This document shows positions 23,539-30,217 of a stretch of 31,909 bases of DNA, one piece after another. Origin of the DNA: a virus; IMG/VR virus record IMGVR_UViG_3300032288_003058, positions 1 to 31,909 of that record; one strand, given 5' to 3'. The translations under genes were made by a program, and so were the position numbers. Under the pieces are notes generated by a model. That model was given only the letters and a program-made list of their open reading frames with translations. It did not search any database and was not told where the DNA came from. Position 1 is the stretch's first letter. Each line of letters starts with the position of its first letter.

Positions 23539-24514
23539 CGTGACCCATCTCGGCCTGGACCCACGGAATCGACCGGCCCTCGTGCAGCGCGAGGCTCGCG
23601 AAGGTGCGCCGCAAGGTGTACGGCGTGAGGCGCTTGTCGGGCACGACCGCGCGCCAGACGCGCTGGCCCCAGATATTCCAGTTCAGCGGGCCGCCCTTGT
23701 CGCCCGCCACGACGAACGCGTCATCGGCTCCGCGGCCGTACGCGTCAAGGTCGGCGTGGAGGGTGGGGAGGATGCGCACCGTGCGGGGCCGCTTCGACTT
23801 TGTCGGGCCGACCTCGCCGCCTTGGATCGTCTGGTCGACGAGGATCACGTCGGGCCGAATGTGCGCCCACGTCAACCCGCAGACCTCGCCCGGTCGCAGG
23901 CCGGCGTAGGCGATGAGGCTGACGATGATCTTGTCGCGCGGCGTCGGCATCGCGTAGCGGATCGCCTCGACCTCAAGCGGCGTCAAGGCGATGACGGCGC
24001 GCTTGTGGTGCGGCAGCCGCTCGATGCCGTTACACGGATTGAGGTCGATGAGGCCGTCTTTGACGGCGGCGCCGAGCGCGGCACTCAGCACGGTCTTCGC
24101 GACGTTCGCCCGATGATTGGACGCGCCCTTCTCGAGGATCAGCGCGCGGTAGCGGCGCAGGAGCCGCGGCGTGATCTGCTCGAGCGGCACGTCGCCGAGG
24201 TAGGGCGTGATCCACTTGGCCGTCACGTTGGCGCGGTCCTTGAGCGTGTTCGGCGCCCATGTCGGGCCGTAGTTGCGGAACCACTCGACGAGCCATTCGC
24301 CGATCAGCATCCCCTCGGGCGCGGCCACGTCGACGAGGAGCGGATTGGTCGCCTGGATCGGCGCGCGCGCGGCCGGCTCGGTCGTCTTGACGCTCGCGTC
24401 GAACGCTACGGCTTCTTTGTGCGTGGCGAAGCTGCGGCTGCGCTGGTGGCCGGTGTGGTCGCGGAAGGCGACGCGCCAGGGGCTCTTCTTCGAGGTGGTC
24501 TTGTGGACGCTCAC
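23405..24514 (-). CDS. int: Tyrosine integrase
   Basis: A 369 aa site-specific recombinase. There is an N-terminal arm-binding domain (about residues 1-45, WRVAFRDHTGHQRSRSFATHKEA), a SAM-like core-binding domain (70-155), and a catalytic domain. Catalytic residues are R207 (AGLRPGE), a Lys near 239-241, Y299-x-x-R302 (YTLRRTF, with Tyr where His is most common), H325 (MGHAS) and nucleophile Y335 (EHYA). It starts at GTG 24514 with GGAGG 7 nt upstream. attP lies directly behind its start. It converges on and overlaps the excisionase. Confidence 0.95.
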   Translation of the reverse strand: MSVHKTTSKKSPWRVAFRDHTGHQRSRSFATHKEAVAFDASVKTTEPAARAPIQATNPLLVDVAAPEGMLIGEWLVEWFRNYGPTWAPNTLKDRANVTAKWITPYLGDVPLEQITPRLLRRYRALILEKGASNHRANVAKTVLSAALGAAVKDGLIDLNPCNGIERLPHHKRAVIALTPLEVEAIRYAMPTPRDKIIVSLIAYAGLRPGEVCGLTWAHIRPDVILVDQTIQGGEVGPTKSKRPRTVRILPTLHADLDAYGRGADDAFVVAGDKGGPLNWNIWGQRVWRAVVPDKRLTPYTLRRTFASLALHEGRSIPWVQAEMGHASPSTLLEHYATEYQESELATRVPMEEAVRAARSTPPSAFPRRA

Positions 24515-24535
24515 GGCGATACCTCCACGAACCGG

Positions 24536-24557
24536 ATGTTGAATGAAATGTTGAATG
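24536..24557 (+). repeat. Arm-type direct repeats, left pair
   Basis: ATGTTGAATG occurs twice, at 24536-24545 and 24548-24557, with a 12-nt period, between the integrase start and the core. A matching pair lies on the other side of the core, as expected for integrase arm-binding sites. Occupancy here could also repress int. Confidence 0.65.
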
Positions 24558-24622
24558 GTCGCGCGCAGCGACCCGAATCGGACACTACACGACCTCTCCC
24601 CAGCATGGAAGGAGACGAGCGA

Positions 24623-25288
24623 ATGCGCGTAGGATTGATGCGGTCTGACGGGCTCTCCGAGGACTGCTACACTACCCCTCGACGCGGGCGTAGCTCAGTT
24701 GGTAGAGCGACAGCTTCCCAACGTCCCGGAGGCCGCTCGCAGCGTGACGTAGGATCACCTCCGGTACCGTCACAATCCCGCACCGTTGAGCGGAAACCGC
24801 GCCAGCGTCTGATTTCTGCCGCATCGGCCGTTTCGGGCCGATGTTGCACGAGATGTTGTACGTTTCTGGTCCTCGCGCTCGCCGCGTGCGTCCTCGCCGC
24901 AGCTCCCGCCGAAGCGTCGACGAAGCGACTCCCGCCCCTCTGGCAGCAGTTCGCGAAGACGTGTAAAGCGGAGCAGCCGGCGACCCTGCCGGGCTACACC
25001 GGCAACAGGTGGAAGGGCGTCGCCTGGGAGCAGACGACGAACTACACCTACAAGGGCGGCTGCGGCTTCACGCAGCTCAACTGGGACCAGCACAAGCGGC
25101 CCGGCCAGCCGCGCTACATGAGCGACGCCAGCGCCCTAGAGCAGCTCTGGGCCTGCTACCGGATCTACCGCTTCTATCTCAACCAGTCGGGCTCGCATCG
25201 GTACGCCGCGACCGTCTGGGACGCCAACCGGAACATCCTCGGCTGGTACGGCTTCACCGACGCTGAGTGGAAGCGAGCCCACAGGTGA
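24623..25288 (+). CDS. Secreted protein with Rpf/lysozyme-like domain; start uncertain
   Basis: The C-terminal ~135 residues are a secreted domain: a signal-peptide core FLVLALAACVLAAAPAEAS, then LPPLWQQFAKTCKAEQP, YKGGCGFTQLNWDQHKRPG and DASALEQLWACYRIYR. This pattern loosely resembles resuscitation-promoting-factor or transglycosylase folds (GG-x-FTQ, then an A-x-EQ helix). The only ATG in frame with a good ribosome site (GGAAGGAG, 8 nt) is 24623, giving 221 aa, but its first ~70 codons read through the tRNA-half of attP. No ATG, GTG or TTG in this frame lies close to the signal peptide; an ATG at 24853 is out of frame. A frameshift, a non-standard start or an integration-dependent start are all possible. 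Confidence 0.62.
   Translation: MRVGLMRSDGLSEDCYTTPRRGRSSVGRATASQRPGGRSQRDVGSPPVPSQSRTVERKPRQRLISAASAVSGRCCTRCCTFLVLALAACVLAAAPAEASTKRLPPLWQQFAKTCKAEQPATLPGYTGNRWKGVAWEQTTNYTYKGGCGFTQLNWDQHKRPGQPRYMSDASALEQLWACYRIYRFYLNQSGSHRYAATVWDANRNILGWYGFTDAEWKRAHR
24645..24673 (+). promoter_or_regulatory. Promoter carried just upstream of the tRNA half
   Basis: CTGACG (24645-24650), a 17-nt spacer and TACACT (24668-24673) with a TGC extension form a good promoter. The start site would be about 24680, 4 nt before the tRNA 5' end at 24684. Confidence 0.65.
24684..24721 (+). other. tRNA-Gly(CCC) 5' half (attP core)
   Basis: Acceptor strand GCGGGCG, TA, D-arm GCTC-AGTTGGTA-GAGC, G, anticodon 5' strand ACAGC and loop TTCCCAA (anticodon CCC, 24717-24719) are all present. 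The next bases, CGTCC, cannot pair with ACAGC, and no T-arm or acceptor 3' strand follows. Identity to a tRNA therefore stops at the anticodon loop, so this is an attachment core, not a functional tRNA gene. Confidence 0.8.
24841..24862 (+). repeat. Arm-type direct repeats, right pair
   Basis: ATGTTGCACG (24841-24850) and ATGTTGTACG (24853-24862) repeat with the same 12-nt period and orientation as the left pair; the shared core is ATGTTGnAnG. They lie about 120 nt right of the core. Confidence 0.62.
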
Positions 25289-25368
25289 TGGGCACCTGGG
25301 AGAACGCGATCCTCATCGTCATCCTCCTCGTCGGCGTCCTCGCGATGAGCCAGGGGCCGCGCAAGTGA
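25288..25368 (+). CDS. 26-aa membrane microprotein
   Basis: MGTWENAILIVILLVGVLAM followed by SQGPRK: a single transmembrane helix with a short charged tail. It starts on the A of the preceding TGA (TGATG) and its own stop overlaps the next GTG (GTGA). This is the same coupling used along the whole operon and argues that it is translated. A small membrane-active peptide is likely; its specific role is unknown. Confidence 0.6.
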   Translation: MGTWENAILIVILLVGVLAMSQGPRK

Positions 25369-25928
25369 GGGCCTACTGCTTCCAATGCGGCGACGACACC
25401 GTCGTCACCCGCAGCGGCCTCTGCTCGTGGTGCGACGAGAAGATCGCCAACCCCGCCACCCAAGCTAGCCGCTACCCCGTCGGCCGCAAGGCATATATCG
25501 GCACCGAAGACTTCTACCGCGCCGTCTACAAGCGGTACCTCGAGGAGCGAAGCCTCCGCGCTGTCTGCGCCGACATCTGGCAAGACGCCGGCTACGCCAG
25601 CCTCAAGAGCTGCCATAACAGCTTGTGGGAGGCGTTTCGGGCGCGCGGCTGGCAGACCTACACCCGGTCCTACGCCAGGACGGCGCACGGCCTCGCCCGG
25701 CGTGGACGCGTCGACGCGGCCCACAAGCGCGCCATGCGAATCAAGCGCGGCGAGATCCAGGCCCGCACCTGCAAAGGCCACCGCACCCAATACCCGCACA
25801 AGGGCGCGCCCTGCAAGCGGTGGGCGACCACGGGGTCGGACTACTGCTGGCAGCACGACCCCAAAAACCACGCGCAGATCGTCGAGCACCTCGACCGCAT
25901 CCGCCAACACGCCAGGAGCAGCACATGA
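25365..25928 (+). CDS. Double zinc-finger-type protein
   Basis: A 187 aa protein. The N-terminus YCFQCG...LCSWC gives four cysteines (C5, C8, C20, C23) of a zinc ribbon. The middle (FYRAVYKRYLEERSLRAVCADIWQ, SLKSCHNSLWEAFRARGW) looks like an HTH-type helical domain. The C-terminus (TCKGHRTQYPHKGAPCKRWA, YCWQHDP) is a second Cys/His cluster like those in small phage zinc knuckles. It is probably a nucleic-acid binding regulator. It starts GTG by overlap and ends ATGA into the next gene. Confidence 0.7.
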   Translation: MRAYCFQCGDDTVVTRSGLCSWCDEKIANPATQASRYPVGRKAYIGTEDFYRAVYKRYLEERSLRAVCADIWQDAGYASLKSCHNSLWEAFRARGWQTYTRSYARTAHGLARRGRVDAAHKRAMRIKRGEIQARTCKGHRTQYPHKGAPCKRWATTGSDYCWQHDPKNHAQIVEHLDRIRQHARSST

Positions 25929-26224
25929 GCCCGCTCGACCGCGAGCCCGACCTCTGGCCGTTCATCCGCGACGAGCTGAGCCGAGCCATCCTCGACGCCG
26001 CGCAGGCCGCCAACAAGTTCTGCCAGGACGCCGCCGGCAACCCCATCGTCTACGCCGAGCTCGAGGAGAAGTTCCGCCGCGGCGAGCGGGAGCACAAGCG
26101 CGCCTGGCTCGGCATGACCGACGCCGAGTTCGCCGCCGCGATCCGCGAGGAGCTTCTCGACCTCATCAACTACGCCGCGATGCGGCGCGTCATCCGCCGA
26201 GCCGACCAGGAGGCCACCCGATGA
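25925..26224 (+). CDS. Hypothetical helical protein, 99 aa
   Basis: This is a soluble, charged helical protein (LWPFIRDELSRAILDAAQAA, FRRGEREHKRAWLGMTDAEF, MRRVIRRADQ). No motif I recognise. The W-x-x-MTDAEF...EELLDLINYAAM part looks like a conserved accessory protein of phage early operons, but the function is unknown. Both ends use 4-nt ATGA overlaps. Confidence 0.7.
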   Translation: MSPLDREPDLWPFIRDELSRAILDAAQAANKFCQDAAGNPIVYAELEEKFRRGEREHKRAWLGMTDAEFAAAIREELLDLINYAAMRRVIRRADQEATR

Positions 26225-26553
26225 AACTCGTAAAGACCGACGCCGTCGACGACAAGGGCGACGTCGTCTACTACCCCATCGAGGAGTGGAAGGAGCGGTT
26301 CGGCGAGCCCGGCACGGGCGCCGACACGCACGGCCGCATGTTCGGCGCCTTCCCGACCGAGCCGTGCTTCTGCGAACCCACGCAGGAATCCCAGGAGCAG
26401 CTCGTCGCCGAGTACGTCGACCTCGACAACCGCATCACCGAACTCAAGACCCGCGGCGCCAGCCTCGACACGCTCCGACCCCTCATCTGGGAGCGCGACG
26501 GCCTCGCCCACATCATCAGCGACAACCAGAAGACCCTCGAGGAGGCCGCATGA
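26221..26553 (+). CDS. Hypothetical protein, 110 aa
   Basis: The N-terminal half is acidic and aromatic (VDDKGDVVYYPIEEWKERFG), then comes PTEPCFCEPTQ with a CxC pair. The C-terminal half is a coiled-coil helix (EQLVAEYVDLDNRITELKTRG, DGLAHIISDNQKTLEEA). No known domain is recognised. It starts with an ATGA overlap and ends the same way, within the replication operon. Confidence 0.68.
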   Translation: MKLVKTDAVDDKGDVVYYPIEEWKERFGEPGTGADTHGRMFGAFPTEPCFCEPTQESQEQLVAEYVDLDNRITELKTRGASLDTLRPLIWERDGLAHIISDNQKTLEEAA

Positions 26554-26810
26554 CCCCGAACAAGAAGCCGACGCTCACGCAGCGCGTCACCCGCCTCGAA
26601 GGCACCATCAGCACCCTCGACAAGTTCAGCCTCGACCAGCACGACGCCATCAGCCAGCTCGAGCGGCGCGCCGGCTACACCGAGATCGGCCTCGTCGAAC
26701 AGCACGAGCAGGCCCGCAAAGCCGAACAGGACGCGCGCTACTCGAGCATCATCAGCACCGCCGCCCTCGCCCTCAGCGTCGTCGCGCTGTGTCTGGAGGC
26801 GTTCGCGTGA
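26550..26810 (+). CDS. Coiled-coil, tail-anchored membrane protein
   Basis: An 86 aa protein: a heptad-like helix (TQRVTRLEGTISTLDKFSL, DAISQLERRAG) and one C-terminal transmembrane helix (IISTAALALSVVALCLEAF). The architecture parallels the 21616 and 17328 proteins. Function unknown. GTGA overlap with the next gene. Confidence 0.68.
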   Translation: MTPNKKPTLTQRVTRLEGTISTLDKFSLDQHDAISQLERRAGYTEIGLVEQHEQARKAEQDARYSSIISTAALALSVVALCLEAFA

Positions 26811-27097
26811 GCCTCGACGACTGGCCGCACAACGCGACCGCCGACGAGGTCAACGCGTACAACCGCGGGTACAGCGACGGTCGCAGCTTCGGCGTCAAGC
26901 GTGGCCGCGAAGCGCAGGCCGGCGTGGACCGCGTCAAGACGTTCGGCGCCATTCGTCGCGCCGTCGTCTTCGCGCGCGGCCTCGACGCGTCCGCCAACGA
27001 GCTCGGCGCGACCAGCATGGCCGCCGAAGTACGCCGCGAACGGGCCCGCACGATCCGCAGCATCATCCGCACCGCCATCGGGTCCCAGAAGTCGTGA
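26807..27097 (+). CDS. Hypothetical protein, 96 aa
   Basis: A basic helical protein (LDDWPHNATADEVNAYNRGY, SDGRSFGVKRGREAQ, VRRERARTIRSIIRTAI). The Y-x-x-GYSDGRSFG motif is common in small phage proteins of unknown role. GTG start by overlap; an earlier start at 26789 is possible but would overlap the previous gene more. Confidence 0.68.
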   Translation: MSLDDWPHNATADEVNAYNRGYSDGRSFGVKRGREAQAGVDRVKTFGAIRRAVVFARGLDASANELGATSMAAEVRRERARTIRSIIRTAIGSQKS

Positions 27098-27582
27098 CGC
27101 CGCGCAGCCTCATCCTCGCCATCGACGCATCCCCCAAGCGCCTCGGCTGGGCGTGCGTCGACTACGAGACGGCCGAAGTCATCCTCAGCGGCGTCGAGCA
27201 CACCACCGAGCCTGACGACCTCAAAGACCGTCGGGCCCGCATCAAATACATCGCGCACGAAGCGATGGGTCGTGGCGACGTCTGCGCCGCGTTCGTCGAG
27301 GACGCGTACGCCGGCCCCTCGAGCCGGATCACCGTGCAGCACGCCATGAGCGTCGGCAACGTCGAAGCCTTCCTCCTCGAGCGCTGGCCGCTCATCCTCG
27401 TCGACCGCATCGCCCCCGCCACCTGGCGCAGCATCCTCGGCATAGACGCGCGCGGCAAGACAGCACCCCTCAAGTACGCCGACAAGCACGCGCACCGACT
27501 CATCGAGTCTCAGGACGAGGCCGACGCCATCTGCATCGCCATCGCCGCCAACCGTCTCATCTGGCGAGGCAGCGTCGCATGA
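27094..27582 (+). CDS. RuvC-like Holliday junction resolvase
   Basis: A 162 aa RNase H-fold endonuclease that would resolve branched DNA before packaging. The acidic residues are in the RuvC order: D11 in ILAIDASPKRLGWA, E69 in AAFVEDAYAG, and D141/D144 in SQDEADAICIAIAA. The WRSILGI...KTAPLKYADK region carries basic residues for junction binding. Full length for phage RuvC proteins. Overlaps both neighbours by 4 nt. Confidence 0.88.
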   Translation: MTPRSLILAIDASPKRLGWACVDYETAEVILSGVEHTTEPDDLKDRRARIKYIAHEAMGRGDVCAAFVEDAYAGPSSRITVQHAMSVGNVEAFLLERWPLILVDRIAPATWRSILGIDARGKTAPLKYADKHAHRLIESQDEADAICIAIAANRLIWRGSVA

Positions 27583-28355
27583 GCGCGCGCATCATCAGCT
27601 TCGGCGCCGGCGTGCAGTCGTCGACGCTTCTCATGCTCGCCCTCGAGGGGCGCGTCAAGGCCGACTGCGCCGTATTTGCCGACACCGGCTGGGAGCCTGA
27701 GAGCGTCTACCGGCACCTCGAGCACATGCGCGGCATCGCAGCTCGCGCAGGCTTCCCGATCTACGTCGTCAATCGCGGTTTCAGCATCCGCAACCTCGGC
27801 CGCTCCGACTCACCGACCAGCGGACGACCACCGCTCTATCTGCGCGGCCCAAAGGGCGACGGAATGCTCAGGCGCCAATGCACGCAGACCTTCAAGATCG
27901 AACCGCTCCGAAAGTGGATCAGACAGCACCTCAACGACACGGGCCAGACGCACGCCGAGCAGCTCCTCGGCATCAGCACCGACGAGGTGCAGCGCGTCCG
28001 CAAGAGCGACGTCAAGTACCTCAGCAACGAGTACCCGCTCATCGACCTCGGCATGAGCCGAGCCGCCTGCATCAACTACCTCGCCCAGGCGGGCATCAAC
28101 GCGCCCAGGAGCGCCTGTATCGGCTGCCCGTTCCACTCTGACCACGAATGGCGCCGCCTGCGCGACGAAGCGCCTGACGAGTTCGCCGACGCCGTCGCCT
28201 GGGAGCGCGAGCTGCAACAGCACGGCCTCAACCTCGAGGCCACGCCCTACCTGCACCGACAACGCGTACCCCTCGACCAAGTCGACCTCAGCACTCCAGA
28301 GGACCGAGGCCAGATGACATTCGACGACGAATGCGCCGGGATGTGCGGCGTATGA
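27579..28355 (+). CDS. PAPS reductase / DndC-like PP-loop protein
   Basis: A 258 aa ATP-pyrophosphatase-fold protein. The PP-loop is SFGAGVQSS (residues 7-15) and ADTGWEPES follows at 34-42. Four cysteines at 101 (RRQCTQTFK), 164, 180 and 183 (CIGCPFHSD) are placed as for a 4Fe-4S cluster in PAPS/APS reductases and DndC. It would adenylate a substrate, perhaps for sulfur transfer. No IscS/DndA, DndD or queuosine-type genes are nearby, so any DNA-modification role would need host partners. It sits between RuvC and primase in the replication operon. Confidence 0.87.
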   Translation: MSARIISFGAGVQSSTLLMLALEGRVKADCAVFADTGWEPESVYRHLEHMRGIAARAGFPIYVVNRGFSIRNLGRSDSPTSGRPPLYLRGPKGDGMLRRQCTQTFKIEPLRKWIRQHLNDTGQTHAEQLLGISTDEVQRVRKSDVKYLSNEYPLIDLGMSRAACINYLAQAGINAPRSACIGCPFHSDHEWRRLRDEAPDEFADAVAWERELQQHGLNLEATPYLHRQRVPLDQVDLSTPEDRGQMTFDDECAGMCGV

Positions 28356-30217
28356 CCAGCCGCAAGACGGCCGCCGTCAAGTACGCGACCTTCGGATGGG
28401 GCATCATCCGCCTGCACCACGTCCTTGAGGACGGCTCGTGTAGCTGCCGCAACGTCGAATGCACGTCGATTGGGAAGCATCCGCTCGACCCGAAGGGCGC
28501 CAGCCTGCCCGAGCATGATGCGGAGAAGGTCGCGCACCTCTGGGACGAGACGCCCGACGCCAACATCGGCATCGTCGCCGGTACCTCGAACCTCCTCATC
28601 CTCGACTTCGACACCACCGAAGCGATGTACCGCTTCAACGAACGCGCCGACCAAGACACCCTCGACCTCATCGCCAGGGCCCCAAGCGTCAAGACCGGCC
28701 GCGGCGTCCACATCTACCTTGAAGACCCCACCGGCGGCTACTCCCCGAGCGTCGGAACGAACGGCGAAGCCGGCATCGACATCAGAGCCGGCGTCTCCTA
28801 CGTCGTCGCCCCACCCTCCAATCATCAGAACGGCACCACCTACACCTGGCGGCGCTACCCCACAAACCCACCCGAACCACCAACACCATGGCTCGACGCG
28901 TACATCCGCAATCGCTACGACAAGCCCGTCCGCATCTACGAGGACGCCGACAAGATCAAAAGCGGCTCAAGGAATGACGAGCTCACAAGCCTCGCCGGCA
29001 CCATGCGCCGCCGCGGCCTCACCGAGCAAGCCATCCGCGCCGCCCTCCTCGAGGAAAACGACACCCGCTGCGACCCGCCCCTACCCCGCGCCGAAGTCGA
29101 AGCCATCGCGCACAGCGTCAGCCGGTACGCGCCCCAAGACGTACCCCTCACAAACCCCAGGCGCGACCTCGCAACCGTCGCCAGCGAGATCGAAGAGCGC
29201 GGCGACGAGCCCAAATACACGTTCCTCAACGTCGACCAGATCAACGCACTCCCCGACATCGAATACCTCGTCGACGGCCTTCTACCCCTCAACGGGTACG
29301 GCATCGTCTACGGCCGGCGAGGCAGCGGCAAGACCTTCGAGATGCTCCACCTCGCCCTCTGCATCGCCACCGGCACCCCATACCGCGGCCACAAAGTCGA
29401 GCAAGGCGGTGTCGCCTACATCATGAGCGAGGGCGCCGCCGGCCTCAAGAAACGCATCAACGCGTGGATGCAATACCACGACTACTCCAGCCTCGACAAC
29501 TTCTACGCCCTCACCCACAGCGTCCAACTCAACGACCCCGAACTACGCGCCCACCTCGACCTGGCAATCCAGCAGATCCCCGCCACCGTCAAGCTCCTCG
29601 TCATCGACACACTCGCCCGCTCAGTCAGCGGCCTCGACGAGAACTCAAGCGCCGACATGACGCGCTTCGTCGGCTACATCGACGAACTACGCCAACGCAG
29701 AAACCTCGCCGTCATCCCCGTCCACCACGCAGGATGGAACGAAGGCCACGAACGCGGCAGCACCGTCATCGGCGACGCCGCCGACTGGATCTGCAAAGTC
29801 ACACGCGACGAAGACCACATCATCGTCAAGACCGAAAAAGTCAAAGACGACGAGCTGCCAAAGCCCATCCGCCTCGAGATGATCCCGGTCGGCCTGAGCG
29901 GCAGCATCGTCCTCGAGGAGGTCGACGAGGAGGCCATCGTCGATGACCTCATCGACCAGATCATCCGCACCGTCAAGCGCGTCAAGAGCATCCCCGAGAA
30001 CGAGCTCGTCAACGACCTCAAGAATCGGGGCGTCAAAGCGTCCAAGACGACCGTCCGCGACCGATGGAAATACCACCGCGGCATGTTCCGCCACGACCAC
30101 ATCGAACGCATCGAAGGCGACAACAAGACGCCCGTCACCTGGCGCATCGCAGACCCCGAACTCGCCAACCCGGCGACCTCCGAAACGCCGGTTTCCGACG
30201 ATCTGGAGGCCGCATGA
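28352..30217 (+). CDS. Primase-polymerase / RepA-like helicase
   Basis: A 621 aa replication protein. The N-terminal prim-pol domain (residues 1-185) has the Cys cluster SCSCRNVECTSIGKHP, catalytic LILDFD (D85, D87), KTGRGVHIYL and GIDIRAGVSYVVAPPSNHQNG. The middle is a primase C-terminal helical region (about 205-270). A RecA-fold helicase follows: Walker A GRRGSGKT (321-328), Walker B LLVIDT (D419), and VHHAGWNEGHERGST as sensor segment. The C-terminal ~80 residues look like a winged helix. It starts ATG 28352 by ATGA overlap. It probably primes and unwinds at the phage origin, possibly the repeat cluster just downstream. Confidence 0.92.
   Translation: MTSRKTAAVKYATFGWGIIRLHHVLEDGSCSCRNVECTSIGKHPLDPKGASLPEHDAEKVAHLWDETPDANIGIVAGTSNLLILDFDTTEAMYRFNERADQDTLDLIARAPSVKTGRGVHIYLEDPTGGYSPSVGTNGEAGIDIRAGVSYVVAPPSNHQNGTTYTWRRYPTNPPEPPTPWLDAYIRNRYDKPVRIYEDADKIKSGSRNDELTSLAGTMRRRGLTEQAIRAALLEENDTRCDPPLPRAEVEAIAHSVSRYAPQDVPLTNPRRDLATVASEIEERGDEPKYTFLNVDQINALPDIEYLVDGLLPLNGYGIVYGRRGSGKTFEMLHLALCIATGTPYRGHKVEQGGVAYIMSEGAAGLKKRINAWMQYHDYSSLDNFYALTHSVQLNDPELRAHLDLAIQQIPATVKLLVIDTLARSVSGLDENSSADMTRFVGYIDELRQRRNLAVIPVHHAGWNEGHERGSTVIGDAADWICKVTRDEDHIIVKTEKVKDDELPKPIRLEMIPVGLSGSIVLEEVDEEAIVDDLIDQIIRTVKRVKSIPENELVNDLKNRGVKASKTTVRDRWKYHRGMFRHDHIERIEGDNKTPVTWRIADPELANPATSETPVSDDLEAA

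Larger units (their letters stand above)
24536..24862. other. attP region of the phage
   Basis: This stretch holds paired 10-bp direct repeats at both ends and a core that equals the first 38 nt of a tRNA-Gly(CCC). It lies immediately upstream of int. Between core and right arm there are inverted repeats: CCGGAGG (24726-24732) with CCTCCGG (24758-24764), and GTGACG (24744-24749) with CGTCAC (24768-24773). The crossover is expected in or near the anticodon loop (about 24711-24721). Confidence 0.75.

Noticed and set aside
23495-24622. Long plus-strand reading frame through the integrase
   Set aside because: It is the antisense shadow of int, whose domains and catalytic residues are clear on the minus strand; GC-rich codon use keeps the opposite frame open.
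24684-24760. Complete tRNA-Gly gene
   Set aside because: Only the 5' half is present. The bases after the anticodon loop do not pair with the anticodon stem and there is no T-arm or acceptor 3' strand.
24751-24764. AGGATCACCTCCGG as a 16S rRNA 3'-end remnant
   Set aside because: Only a short match, better explained as part of the CCGGAGG/CCTCCGG inverted repeat in attP.
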